A DNA stretch of 64,000 bases from Gnetum montanum. Lineage: Eukaryota > Streptophyta > Gnetopsida > Gnetales > Gnetaceae. The notes below the pieces were generated by a model that was not told where the DNA came from, ran no database searches, and saw only the letters and a list, made by a program, of their open reading frames with translations. The stretch lies in the NCBI GenBank assembly GCA_015680685.1, contig MNCI01034769.1:55739-119738 (forward strand), given 5' to 3'. A program made the translations under genes and the position numbers. This document shows, piece after piece, positions 12,331 through 23,082 of the stretch (positions are counted from its first letter, which is position 1; each line of letters opens with the position of its first letter).

Positions 12331-13800
12331 CTCTTTATTATCCCATCTTAAGTGAGAGAGATGCTCAATGACCACATTATCGGTCCCTTTTGATCTATCA
12401 TTGTTAGATTGAATTCCTGCAAGATCATGAGCCATTGTATGAGATGAGGGCTCATCGTTGTCTTATTCATGAGAAAGTGGATTGCACTGTGGCTCATGTG
12501 CATGAATACTTTGTAGCTAAGCACATAGTTCTTGAACTTTTTCAGAGCATACACCACAACCATTAGTTCTTTTTCCATGGTGGTGTAATTTAATTATGCT
12601 TCTATAATGCTTTAACTCGTGTAGTGGATGTAGTATGGGTGTTTCTTCTCGTCCATCTATGTGATCACTACTTCTAAGGCATAGTTAGATGCATTTTTCA
12701 TAATGTGGAAGGGTCTAGATCATTCTAGTGCTCGTAGGATTGGTATTTCTATGAGTTTATCCTTTAATTGTTGGAATGCATGTTCACATTCCTTGGTCTA
12801 GATAAAAGATGCATTTTTCTTTATAAGCCCTAGCAATGGTGTTGTGATCTTAGAGAAATTCTCTATGAATCATCGGTAGTAGCTAGTGTGTCCAAGGAAT
12901 GATCGAACATCTTTAATTGTCTCTAGTTGGCATGTTGTTCCTTAGATGATCCTTATCTTTTCTAGGTCTACCTCAATCCCTACTTGAGTGATTATATGCC
13001 CTAGTACAATGCCTTCTTGGACCATTAGATGGCTCTTTTGCTAGTTGAGCTGCAAATTTGTTTCAATACATCTCTTCAATACTTGCTAAAGTCAATCCAA
13101 GGCTTGCTCAAATGTAGCTTAATAAGTGGAAAAGTCATCCATGAAGACTTCCATACCATTACCGATTTGCCATTGGAAAATACTAAGGACTAGGCATTGA
13201 AATGTTGTAGGGGCATTGCATAGACCGAATGGCATCTTACAATATGCAAACGTCCCCCAAGGACTTGTAAATGTTGTCTTAGCCTAATATTTTGGCGTAG
13301 TTTGGATTTGGTTGTAGCCACTATAACCATCCAAGAAGCTATAATAACAATGCCTAGATATGGTGTTTAACACTTGATCCACAAATGGTAATGGAAAATG
13401 ATCTTTAAATGTTTTCATATTCAATAGCTTGAAGTCAATTTAGACTTGCAACTTGCATTCTTTCTTTAGCACAATTATGAGTGGGCTAACCCACTCATTA
13501 TCCATGATGGGATAGATGAACCTTCCCTTGAAGAGTTGTTCAATTTACTCTTTGATTATCTACTTCAATTGGGGATTCAGCTGCCTTTGTGGTTGCCTTT
13601 TAGGCTTCATGGCTGGGTTGGTGTAAATGTGATGCTGGCATATCCTTAGATCGATTCCTGTTAGCTTAGGATATGACCAAGAAAAGGCTATTGACCATTT
13701 GTTAGTTACCTTTAACAACTTTTCTTTTTATTCAAGAGTGAGTTTGGTATTAATTATGTCCAGTTTACCATTGTTTAAGAATGCATATTCCATGCTAGCT
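12331..13800 (-). pseudogene. Reverse transcriptase-RNase H (Athila-like, broken)
   Basis: The RT core is readable around 13260-13120 on the minus strand as KTTFTSPWGTFAY, KMPFGLCNAP and EVFMDDFS. The catalytic box is FMDD, as in Athila elements. The RNase H end is at 12578-12348 (EKELMVVVYALKKFKNY, then LIQWLMILQEFNLTMID), matching the usual gypsy RNase H tail that leads into integrase. Many stops break the frame. The whole pol segment is absent from the sister copies at 25869 and 40814. Confidence 0.8.
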
Positions 13801-14099
13801 AGTAAAGTTTTTAGCTCTAGGGGCTCCTACTTGAAGTTATCAAGAATTTCCAACTCTCCCCAACAAGTATCATCATCTTCATTAAAGATTTGGGGATGAA
13901 CTTGTTCAAGTTTATCCATGCCTTTAACATAAGAACATGATAGCCTCTTAGTTGGTTCCATGCATAATGTGCTACTATCTAAGTTAGCTATTAGCCACTG
14001 GGTGCCCTCCTATTTTTTGGCTACTACATATAGACACCTTTGAATAGTGATTTCTTGTGCACACTGATTTCATGCTTTAATGTATGTACTTTTGATGTA

Positions 14100-14530
14100 C
14101 TAAATCTTTTGCACACAATTGTACCCATTATCGTTGTACGGGATACAAGGAATATGCTTCTTCTCTATCTTGCCCAATTCATTTTCTTTGGATATTTCTA
14201 GAGAGAGATCTCTTATGCCCATATGTGTGTTGACTGTGCTTAACCAAGCTCTTCCTATAATGATGGGGAAGTCACTTTTATAGTTTTTAACCTTGATCAC
14301 CAGAAAATCAGTAGGATAGGACCACCCACAAACTATGATCATAATGTCCTCTACTAATCCTAGAGGGACAGTAATTGACTAATTTGCCAATTCTAGATGG
14401 ATGTTGCTCTTCTTGAGAAGTGGTAGGTTCTAGGCCTTGCACATGTCATGGGAGATGAGAGTAACTTTGAAACCAGAGTCAAGAAGAGGCTTACATGACT
14501 CATGTCTAGTGATCTATAGGTAAATGAGTG
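14100..14530 (-). pseudogene. Aspartic protease (Athila-like)
   Basis: On the minus strand the segment starts around the active-site triplet LLDSGFKVTLIS (about 14490) and continues through VEDIMIIVCGWSYPTDFLV to the flap/end motif DFPIIIGRAWLSTV (about 14270). In this family the homodimeric protease cuts the Gag-Pol polyprotein. The DSG and GRAWL motifs are preserved, but at least two stops interrupt the frame upstream of 14342. Homologous segments lie at 32590-33257 and 43678-44390. Confidence 0.8.
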
Positions 14531-14699
14531 GACTTCCTAGGTCAGATATTTTTGTGAAAATATTTCTAGCCTTAATCTAGTTGGAAACAACATGAGTTAG
14601 CATCATAATAAAAATCTGAGGTAGTAATTGGTTTGAAGTACACTTGAAGGTATTTGATGTAGAGGATAAGGGTATTGAAGATGCAGGATGTTCAACTGT

Positions 14700-16720
14700 A
14701 CTAGGTTATGAAGGTTGGAAAGGATTATTGGGTCGAAAGAAGGATCTTTTTCTAGATCAATTATTCAAACCACTCGACTAGAAAGTTGATTATGAATGTA
14801 CAACCTCATAGCATTTCACTATTGTAGCTTTGAAGGAATCTCATCCTGTATGGATGGAGGAGGAGTTAACTAGGTTGAAGGTGGAGGTGTGTGTGCAAAT
14901 GGATGCAAAGGATGGTATGGATATGGTTTTTCTCCTTGAGTAGATGGTAAATGTATTTGGTGGTACTAGGGAGGGTAATGGTGATGCTAAAATGAGGTAT
15001 GACTTGCAGAACTTGTTAGAGAGATAGGTTGCTAAACATAGTACTTGTATGGATTTGGTTGCCTATAAGGGTACTTCTATCCTGGTAGTCGCATTCCCCA
15101 TGATTGTGGTTGGTACCATTGTTGATATTGTTCATAAGGTTGTGGTGGAGCTTCACATGTGTAGTAAGCTTGTTGTTGTTGGTAGAACTACCTTGGATTG
15201 CCTTGAGGATAAGGTAATTGTCTAGGTGCTTTCCTATGTGCTAGTCAAGGATTAAATGCATACATCCTAGACTTTTGTAAGTGTGACACCATAGTGCAAC
15301 AACGCTTTGGATGTTTGTATTGAAAAATTTCACAATCATTTTCATCATTAGAGTTGGTTTCCACAGCATCCTCTACAACTGTACCTTTACCCTTACCTCT
15401 TTGGTAGGCACGTTCAACTTCTTTTCACCTCTACGGTTACAATTAGTATTTTTCTCTTTGAATTCATTAACAATATTCATAATAGCTTGGAATTTTTTAT
15501 CCAAAGAGTCCCATAATTTATCAACCTTTTTCAAAATATTAGAAATATATTTTTGGATGGGCAAATTTTTCTCTTTCACCACTTTATCATGTGGTGACTC
15601 TTCCTCATGACAAAATTGGACCTTCTATTTATTGATGGGAGGATCCCTATTATACTCATTCATACTTTCCCTTTTTCATAACTCACCTTCTTCTTTTACT
15701 ACATGCTCTATCAACCTTTGGATCCGATGAGATCTCAATTTAGACAATCTTCCTTGGGCATACACACCAAAAGTTCTTCTAGTTTCTACTATGAGTTCAT
15801 CTATGATGTGGTGAGGTTGTTCCCTTTGAGAATATCTATGGCCAAGGAATCAGTGTAAGAGTGAATAGTATCTATCCATGATGGTATCCAAGGGTTCATG
15901 TGTTACCTATTTTCAACCTTGGATTTGCCTTCGCAGATTAGACACTTTGGAGTACATTTGGTATTTGTCATTAAATAGCTCCAACTTGGTACTTCATCAG
16001 TGAATGGATTTCAATTCCAAGAACTGGTACTCGCTTTTAGCTTCCTTGATGAGTGTCCTAGGAAAGAGTTTGAGTTTCTACCACTCATCTATGTTTTGTA
16101 AGGCATAGGCATCATGGAAAGCTTGTAGGTGTGTTTGTGGATCAGAATTATATCCCCCCTTAAATCTTGAAATATTATTCATGTCTAAGCACTTGATTCA
16201 ACTATCTTGCACATGTCTAGTTGGAATCTTTAATACCTCCACAATGTTGAACATGCTTCAAGTCACCAATAGAGGTTCATCATCATCATTGCGTCGATGA
16301 TGCCAATGTTGATTTTAGCCACTCTTTTAGTCTTGGTGGCCTTCATGGTCATTGTTGTCTTATTTATCACCTTCACCATGATTATTTTGATGGTGATTTA
16401 TATGAGAACCAAAAGATGAAGAGGATGGAGAGGAAGGTGGACTGTCACTGCCATCACAATATCTACCATAACATTTTTTCTCATTACAACCATCATCCTT
16501 AGATTCCTTGCTATTATGATGTTTTCCTGAGTCCCTGCCTTGACTGTCACTCTTTTCCAAACCTAGTTTATGAATAGTGGTTCGCATCCTTGTTACCAAT
16601 AATAGGTGATGGAGAATCTTCATGTTGAGAACCTTCAAAGGGAGGATCCTTATTGTCATCTTGATCTAGTAGGAATAAGGGATTAGTGTAATTTTTTTTC
16701 TTCGTAGGCTGATGGAGCTT
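14700..16720 (-). pseudogene. Gag (Athila-like, broken)
   Basis: Pieces matching the other family copies are readable on the minus strand. At 16659-16360 there is a basic, Ser/Pro/His-rich segment with PPSSPSSSSFGSHINHHQ, matching SPSSSPSSHHSPFPSTFGHS of the 25869 copy. At 15582-15373 there is a segment with KVDKLWDSLDKKFQAI, equivalent to KVDQMWDSLDSRIETV near 63500. Gag forms the particle in this family. No zinc knuckle is clear. The frame is broken repeatedly, and the start near the PBS is not defined. Confidence 0.7.
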
Positions 16721-17164
16721 CTCTTAATGTCAATCTCACTTGCATTTTGTTTCAGTGGGATAGTAGTCCGAAGTGTCATAACCATTTCCAATGTATTCCT
16801 CATGAAGATCTATGATGCCCAACCTTTTAAGGGTTTGAAATAGCATCTTGGGCATAGATTGATCAACGAGCAAGACGATGTTGCCCTCCATATCATGTCA
16901 TCGCAACTACTCATCTTGATGTAGAATGAAGGTGAAGTTTGGTACATACTCATCTAGATGAGTGTATACCACTTTGCACTCTTGTGGAAGCGATAGTTTG
17001 AAATCTTTATATTTGTGAAAAGAAGAAGAAATTTTGCAAAACGAATAAAATTCTTAATGTGCTTAGTAGTTCATATGTCGTTGAGAGTGATGTTGATCTT
17101 AAGTTTGTCCAACTATATAAATAATGTTCACTAATCCTAAATAGTACATGTTCAACAAACAAAG

Positions 17165-17182
17165 TCCCTGGCAATGGTGCCA
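17165..17182 (-). promoter_or_regulatory. Primer binding site, tRNA-Asp type
   Basis: Minus-strand reading TGGCACCATTGCCAGGGA, one base from the 5' LTR. It differs at three positions from TGGCGCCGTTGCCGGGGA, the exact complement of the plant tRNA-Asp 3' end. It primes minus-strand DNA synthesis in Athila elements. Confidence 0.85.
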
Positions 17183-17183
17183 A

Positions 17184-18066
17184 TGATGAGTGGTGAGGTA
17201 CCCCTATGCCTAACCGTATGAATCATAGAGCATTCATGCATGATCCAGTTCAATTCCATGGAATTTATAGTTTCTGGTGCACTAGTATTCTAGGAAGTGA
17301 ACCTTGCCTTAAGGTCATTTGTTGTCTTCCCAATTACACTTGTGACATACAATGGTATGGTTAAGTGTAATTGAGGCATCTAGTTTTTATTATTTTGTAT
17401 TTTATGATTTTGGCATTTAAAGGGAGATAAAAGTAATTGGATTAACTAATTTAATTTAACCAATTAACTCATACCAAAGTATTCCTAACATAAGCATCTG
17501 GTCCCACTTTATATACATGTCCTAAACCCAAGTATCCACTACTGGGTTACCAAGTGCTACGCTACTAGGTGTACCAAGTAATAACACTGCTAGGATTACC
17601 AAACGAATATGTGCTATGCTCGAAGTGGTCATACTTATGTGTTTAATCTATCTAGCTTATCTTGCTTAATTACTTCATTAGCATAATTACAAGAAAACAT
17701 TGAATAATTAATTGAAAATATTAAATGCAAAAATAAAACTTTTAATCAATCCAAAGTGTTGTAAGGTTTACCAGAAAGCTTGTCTTTATTGCCACACACA
17801 TTGTCATGCTTAGGTACAACAATGCTCAAATAAAGATCCATACACTCAATGACTCCTACTGTGGGCACTTAGGGGAAAAATTCTAACTCTCAAATGAACA
17901 AACTGAAAGAGCTTCGCTACTACTAAAATCTCATTACCATAAATGCGATTGGTGGATGTGTATTTATAACCAAAAAGTAGACACTGTGTTAATGAGGCCT
18001 CGTTGATGCATGATATGATGTGTTAATGAGGCCTTGTCGATGTAGCCAAAAAAATGTTACTCATCA
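17184..18066 (-). repeat. 5' LTR of Athila-like element
   Basis: 883 bp, TGATGAGTGG...ACTCATCA on the plus strand, paired with 5272-6152. U3 carries two ATGAGGCCT half-palindromes (17991-18004 and 18025-18042). A TATA-like TTATAAATA (17961-17969) follows in transcription sense. Confidence 0.9.
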
Positions 18067-18249
18067 ATTATGTAATACTATAGCATTGGATTTCTTAGAG
18101 AATGTAATGATGCATTAGAGGTTTATATCTCACATTTATTAAGAAAAGAAAATATTCTTATCTAAATTTAAGGTAATAATAATTTATTCAAAAATGAATA
18201 AAATATTGATTGTAAAGGTATATATTTGTTAATACATAATATTATACTA

Positions 18250-19030
18250 GTTGAACTTAGCACTCAATCCCATAGGATCCAAACAAGCTTAAGTAAGATG
18301 CCTTTTGGCAAGAAGCACATCAACCTTGCAGGGCAACAAAAGAGAAAAAAAATCATAAGGAAAGAATATAGCTAAGTTTGTTGATCCTTGTACTTTGAGG
18401 TACATTTTAATTTGATCCATTACAACAAACAAAAGACTATACAATGAGAAACAACAATGATTGCTAGATGATTACAATTGATAGTACACTTTTTCTTTGC
18501 TCATTTCCCAATGGGAATGAAGTCTTCTTATAGCTAATATGTTTTCAAAATCACCTTGGAATTTGTGTAACAGCTAACTAATGATCACTAGAGACATCTT
18601 CCCCAAAACTGAGACATCTTTCTATAATTGACCTCCATTTGAGAAAGATTTCTTCTTATAATAAAAGACGTCTTTCTGCAATAGTCCTTCATTCTGGAAA
18701 GATTTCTTCTAGTGAAAGATGTCTTTCTCTCTAGAAAGATGTTTGCTATTTTGTAGAGACATCTTCTCTAATGCTTCCTTCAATTTTGCCAAGATGTCTT
18801 TTGTTCTTAGAGATGTCTTTCTTCAAATCCCTTTGCTCTTTGAAATCTTCATTCCTTGTTCATGTTCTTGAACTTCCACAGACATTCTTGTCTCAATCCA
18901 AGTTCTTGATGATGTCTCTATGAAGTCCTTGTGCACACATAATCCTAACTTGTAAACAAAACACCACACAAACATCCAATGTTCTCTATTTTCCTTAAGG
19001 TTTTGACATACCAAAATGTTAACAATCTTT
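18250..19030 (-). repeat. Copia-type LTR (3' LTR, truncated)
   Basis: About 780 bp homologous along its length to 39130-39911. On the minus strand it starts TGTTAACATTTTGG at 19030 and is preceded by a purine tract, as a 3' LTR should be. Its far end is cut at about 18250 relative to the other copy. A cluster of about seven AGACATCT/AGATGTCT-type decamers lies at 18595-18835. The frame at 18823-19050 is just LTR sequence. Confidence 0.75.
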
Positions 19031-19046
19031 CCCTTTTTGGTAATGT
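19031..19046 (-). promoter_or_regulatory. Polypurine tract of Copia element
   Basis: Minus-strand reading is approximately CCAAAAAGGGAAAGAT, directly before the LTR start TGTTAACA. Its presence marks the 18250-19030 repeat as a 3' LTR. Confidence 0.6.
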
Positions 19047-20889
19047 TCAAAACTTAATAAAATGGGTTAGTCTCTATCGCAATATCACAATACATAAGCT
19101 ACTTCTCTCCTTTTTTGGACATGACCAAAAAGGATGATGCATATAAACCTATCTCTTAAAGGTATATCATAAAAGAGCAAGATCATACAATATGCATAAA
19201 TAACATCATATGACAATCCCATAGAGAGAAAAAAATTTTAGCTAAGAAAGAATATTAGTTAAAGAGTGCACATCTCTTAGCACTGATTTCCATGAAGCAC
19301 TGCCACTTATTTGTTTACAAAGTTAAAAATTAACTAATCAAAGCCTTTCAATAAATATTCAAGAATATTTAAGAAATTAAAGCTTGAAGTAAAGTATGAT
19401 CCTTGAAGATCAAGTAACCTATCTTTAAACCAATAAGCCATTAGTAGTAAATATCACATGATTATTTAATTTTTCAATATTCTTCTTCTCCTTTTTTTTA
19501 AACATCAGTAAAAGAATAAGGCATAGAAATTTTTCATGATAAGAAAAGTATATGTGTAAGAAAGAATAGAGAAATAGAACTTGTTAAACATATTTTTATC
19601 ACATGATTTGTAACTATCCATGCCAAATGTAAATACTTGAACCATGAAGTTTATCTTAAGGAAAAATGTTCAAAGGATGTTTTGATCAAAGAATACTTTT
19701 ACTTTGGATAATTTACCACACAAAGAATAATCATTTTCTTGCTCATCTTGCTGTTTGAGTGTCTTTTAGTCAAAGTCTGAAAAGACTTTCCCTACAATGG
19801 TGGCCTATGAATGATAATTGTTGATGAGGTACATGCTCCCTTTCATACCTACATGTCTTCTTAGTTTCTTTGGTCAAAATGCATTTGTTGTAGAGAGATT
19901 TTTATTCTTCCTTGAGTCTTTTAGGATCCACATGCTACACTAAAATTCTAAGATCAAGTGTGATGACTAAGGTCTCCCATTAGTGAATTCTTTCAACAAA
20001 GAAGATGAAAATGTTTTTAATGTTTATTGTAGATACTTTCCTTCTAGATGATTAACAAGAAATCCCCTTTTTTAAGGAAAGCCACTATAGTCTTCAACTT
20101 TCGTAATGCATCTATTTGCTGAAACATCCATTAAAATCCATACAAGATGACTTAGAAGAAATAGTAGATGTCTTACCTAGAGTAGAGATATCATAGTAGA
20201 CATCTACTTCAGGAGAGAAATGTCTCCTATCAAAATGAGACATCTCAAATGTAGGTGAGACATCTAATTGTTAGAGTAGACATCTATTCTACCAAGGACA
20301 AAAATAAAGATGGTCGTTTTAAGGTCAAGAATGTCTTGACACCTTCAAACAAGTCACCATAGCCCCTGAAAGCTTCTAGACTTGTCAAAATAAGTTTAAG
20401 ACACCCAAAAACATGGCAAAGCACCTTGAAATCATTATTTAAAATCAACATAAGAAAACATACATAAATATCATAAATACACAAGAGCTAGGAGATGTTT
20501 CTATAAATCTGGAGTGCCATATCAAGATCAAGTTTAAAGACTTTTAAAAGAAAGCCTTCCATGATAAATATAGCAAATAATTCATATGCTCAAGGAATTT
20601 TTTTTGAAATGTTTAGAAGATACATGAATTACATCAAATTATTTAATTATCATACATTAGAAATCTTCTAAAAGCAATTGAACTTTATAATTTCAAAAGG
20701 AAGCAACAATGCCAAATCATATGGAAAACAACAAATGTTCAAAAAAATGACTTTAATTCACTAGAAATCAATACGTTCTAGTTAAGAGACCAAAACATGA
20801 TTTATCAATAAAAAATTTAAAAATAACATAAACAATTAACATATTTTAGTTCAACAATCTTGCAAGATTAAGTGGGAATTTCTTTTGTA
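19047..20889 (-). other. Copia element interior, no readable pol
   Basis: AT-rich sequence with no integrase, RT or RNase H motif that I can read on either strand. A second cluster of AGACATCT-type motifs lies at 20145-20290, resembling the cluster in the LTR. Position next to the PPT suggests it is the interior of the Copia element whose 5' half lies at 36765-39911. Confidence 0.45.
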
Positions 20890-21462
20890 TGACATCCCTT
20901 CCTCGGATGTCATGGTAAATGTCAAATATACAATATATTAGACATTATGTGTAAAAAGAAAATATACCAAATTCAAAATATATATGATATTTGACATTAT
21001 GTATAAAGGAAATAATAGGAAAAATGTAGAAAGAGAAAAAAAAGAATGCTTTAGTGATATGGAATAGTGTATCCAGATTGTGCTCTGAGAGTGTTTCTTG
21101 GGGTTTTCTTTCTTTGGCATCTATCCCTTAGAGGAAATCTAGCACTACCACCATAGTTTGGCCTATAAGTCGGTTAGAAGGGATGGCTAGTCCACTTCCT
21201 CTTCTACTTCACCCGACTTTCAGTGACTTTCCTATACTGGCTCTGCCACTCCATGCTAACATGACCTCTAACCTCAGGTATAAATGCCTTAGGTTAAACC
21301 CCTAAAGGTTACCTTAAGAGACATGTCTGTTGTTGCAACATTCCCTTTTAGGTCTCAATTACAACTACCCTTTTCGATCTTGTTAAGATAACAATAACAC
21401 TTATTATGAAGAGACACCATCTTCATTCGGTAGTAGCATCATTTGGGAATGTGGATGTAACA
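20890..21462 (-). repeat. LTR of an unassigned element, copy 1
   Basis: 573 bp starting TGACATCC and ending GATGTAACA, homologous end to end with 36212-36764 in the same orientation. The minus strand is the probable transcribed sense, because an AATAAAG-type signal is seen in the second copy. No matching 5-bp target duplication flanks either copy alone or the outer flanks of the pair (TTGTA against TTTTG), so it may be an old pair or two solo LTRs. Confidence 0.7.
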
Positions 21463-21927
21463 ATCTATTCCCCTTAGGTTTCATTCATCCTTGAACAAGT
21501 CCATGTTCTCTATCTTTTTCTAGCTCCAATGCATCTTTCATGATCCTATGCTTCAATAATTTGATTTCTTCTTTGAAGTTGAAGTTGTTTATTACTTATT
21601 TTGTAAACAAAATATATGTGAGAAAAATATATAGAAAATTAAATATTACTTTCTTGATACTTTATTTTCTAAGATGATGAAAAAAGGTGAATTAAAGATT
21701 TATCAACCACCAATCACTAGTCTTGACCAAGATCACATAAAGTGCAACTTGGATCTACTTACCCAAGTGAAGGTAGGGAAAATTCTTTATCCCCTATTTT
21801 TATTATCATAGATATTTTACTTCTCTAATTGAAATATAACTTGAATAATGAATAAAATAATAAGATCATCAAATAAAAGTAAGAGTGAGATACTTCTTGA
21901 TCTTGATCCATCTTATGATGGAAGTAA

Positions 21928-23082
21928 CTATAATTCTGCCATAAGTGGTATGTGATCAGATGGTCTTGTTTGGGATGGCAAGGATCGATCTTGATTCTTA
22001 TCAACTTCTTGTTTAGAAATCAACTCTAGCAACTTGGTAACTTGAAAGAATCAGGCATCATACCAAATATAATCCAAAGTCTCAATGAAGAATTTTGTTA
22101 ACCCATCTTCATTAATCATAGTAGAAGAATTGGTAAATTGTGGTTCTTGATGAGTGCTATCCATTAACATTATCTATTCCTGAATTCTGAAATTTGATTT
22201 ATCTATTGAAGATTCAAAATAAGTAGAATATGCACTGGCCAATGGAATTTCATGTTGAATTAATGGAAACATCTTTTTCAAATCATGTTCATCTTTCAAA
22301 TATTCCTTTATAGATTCATATTTTAAGAATTGATAAACACTACTTCCAACTTTTGCATTGAAGTCTCCACAAAGAATAAATAGAACTAGATCAATATAAC
22401 TTAGGAATAACTTCTTCTTCAAACTTATATTTGCCTAATCAAGTATGCTCCTTGAAAAAGTCTAACATCTTAACATGTTGGTTTGGCAATTAAATGTGTG
22501 CTAACCATGCATACACATTTTCCTAATAATTGAATTTTGAAAATCAATGCCAAGGCTATGTGATTCTTCCAAAATCTTAACTATGCTTTCTTTCCTATTG
22601 CTTGAAGTGCTAGAATTTAAAAAAATCATATTTTCTAAACTCCATTCAAATATTTTTACCAATTCAAACTTGGCTTCTTTATAAAAGATCGCACAACCAT
22701 CCATGTTGTGATTTCTACAATATGCTAATCTATATGGCTCAAAAGAAGAACTTCCATAAGAACCTTTTTGGTTATAAATACCTTTGTATCCCATCTTTCC
22801 GAAGTCTGGTTGGAATTGGTATAGAAATTCCCATGGAAAGACTTCTTGTAAGCACAAGACATCAACATCCAAATCCTCTAATTCTACTAAAATGTGTGGG
22901 TATTGATATTCATGCCAATCCAAGGCCCATGATTAACATAGTGGATATTATTTCTCACTAACTAGGGATCTTGCTAGCACATTGTATGTTGCAACTTTTA
23001 TTCTCATTCTTAGATTCTTTTCTAAATCATTTCTCTTCATGAGTATCATACTTCTTGTTGAAACGATATTTTGAGTCTCCAT
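21928..23082 (-). pseudogene. CCR4/Angel-like deadenylase, intronless pseudogene
   Basis: The minus strand carries an endonuclease-exonuclease-phosphatase (EEP) domain of the CCR4 family, which removes mRNA poly(A) tails. In order: KVATYNVLA near the start, DVDVLCLQEV with the catalytic Glu (about 22840), MDGCAIFYKEAKFELV, VSTHLIAKP (about 22490), ILCGDFNAKVGS with catalytic Asp and Asn (about 22370), ETLDYIWYDA, and the terminal SDHIPLMAEL with catalytic Asp-His, stopping at 21928. The length (about 385 codons) suits the EEP domain without leucine-rich repeats. No intron is visible, although plant CCR4-type genes usually have several, so a retrocopy is likely. It has at least five in-frame stops and two or more frameshifts. 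Confidence 0.85.

Larger units (their letters stand above)
5272..18066 (-). mobile_element. Complete Athila-like Ty3/gypsy element with extra ORF
   Basis: The 12,795-bp element is bounded by two LTRs (5272-6152 and 17184-18066) that start TGATGAGTG and end ACTCATCA on the plus strand. It is flanked by perfect 5-bp target duplications ATTAT (5267-5271 and 18067-18071). On the minus strand the order is 5' LTR, PBS, gag, protease, RT, RNase H, integrase, a non-coding 3' region, an accessory coiled-coil frame, polypurine tract and 3' LTR. The PBS complementary to tRNA-Asp and an RT with the FMDDFS form of the catalytic box are typical of the Athila lineage. All frames are broken. This is the only Athila-like copy here that keeps recognisable pol. 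Confidence 0.92.
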
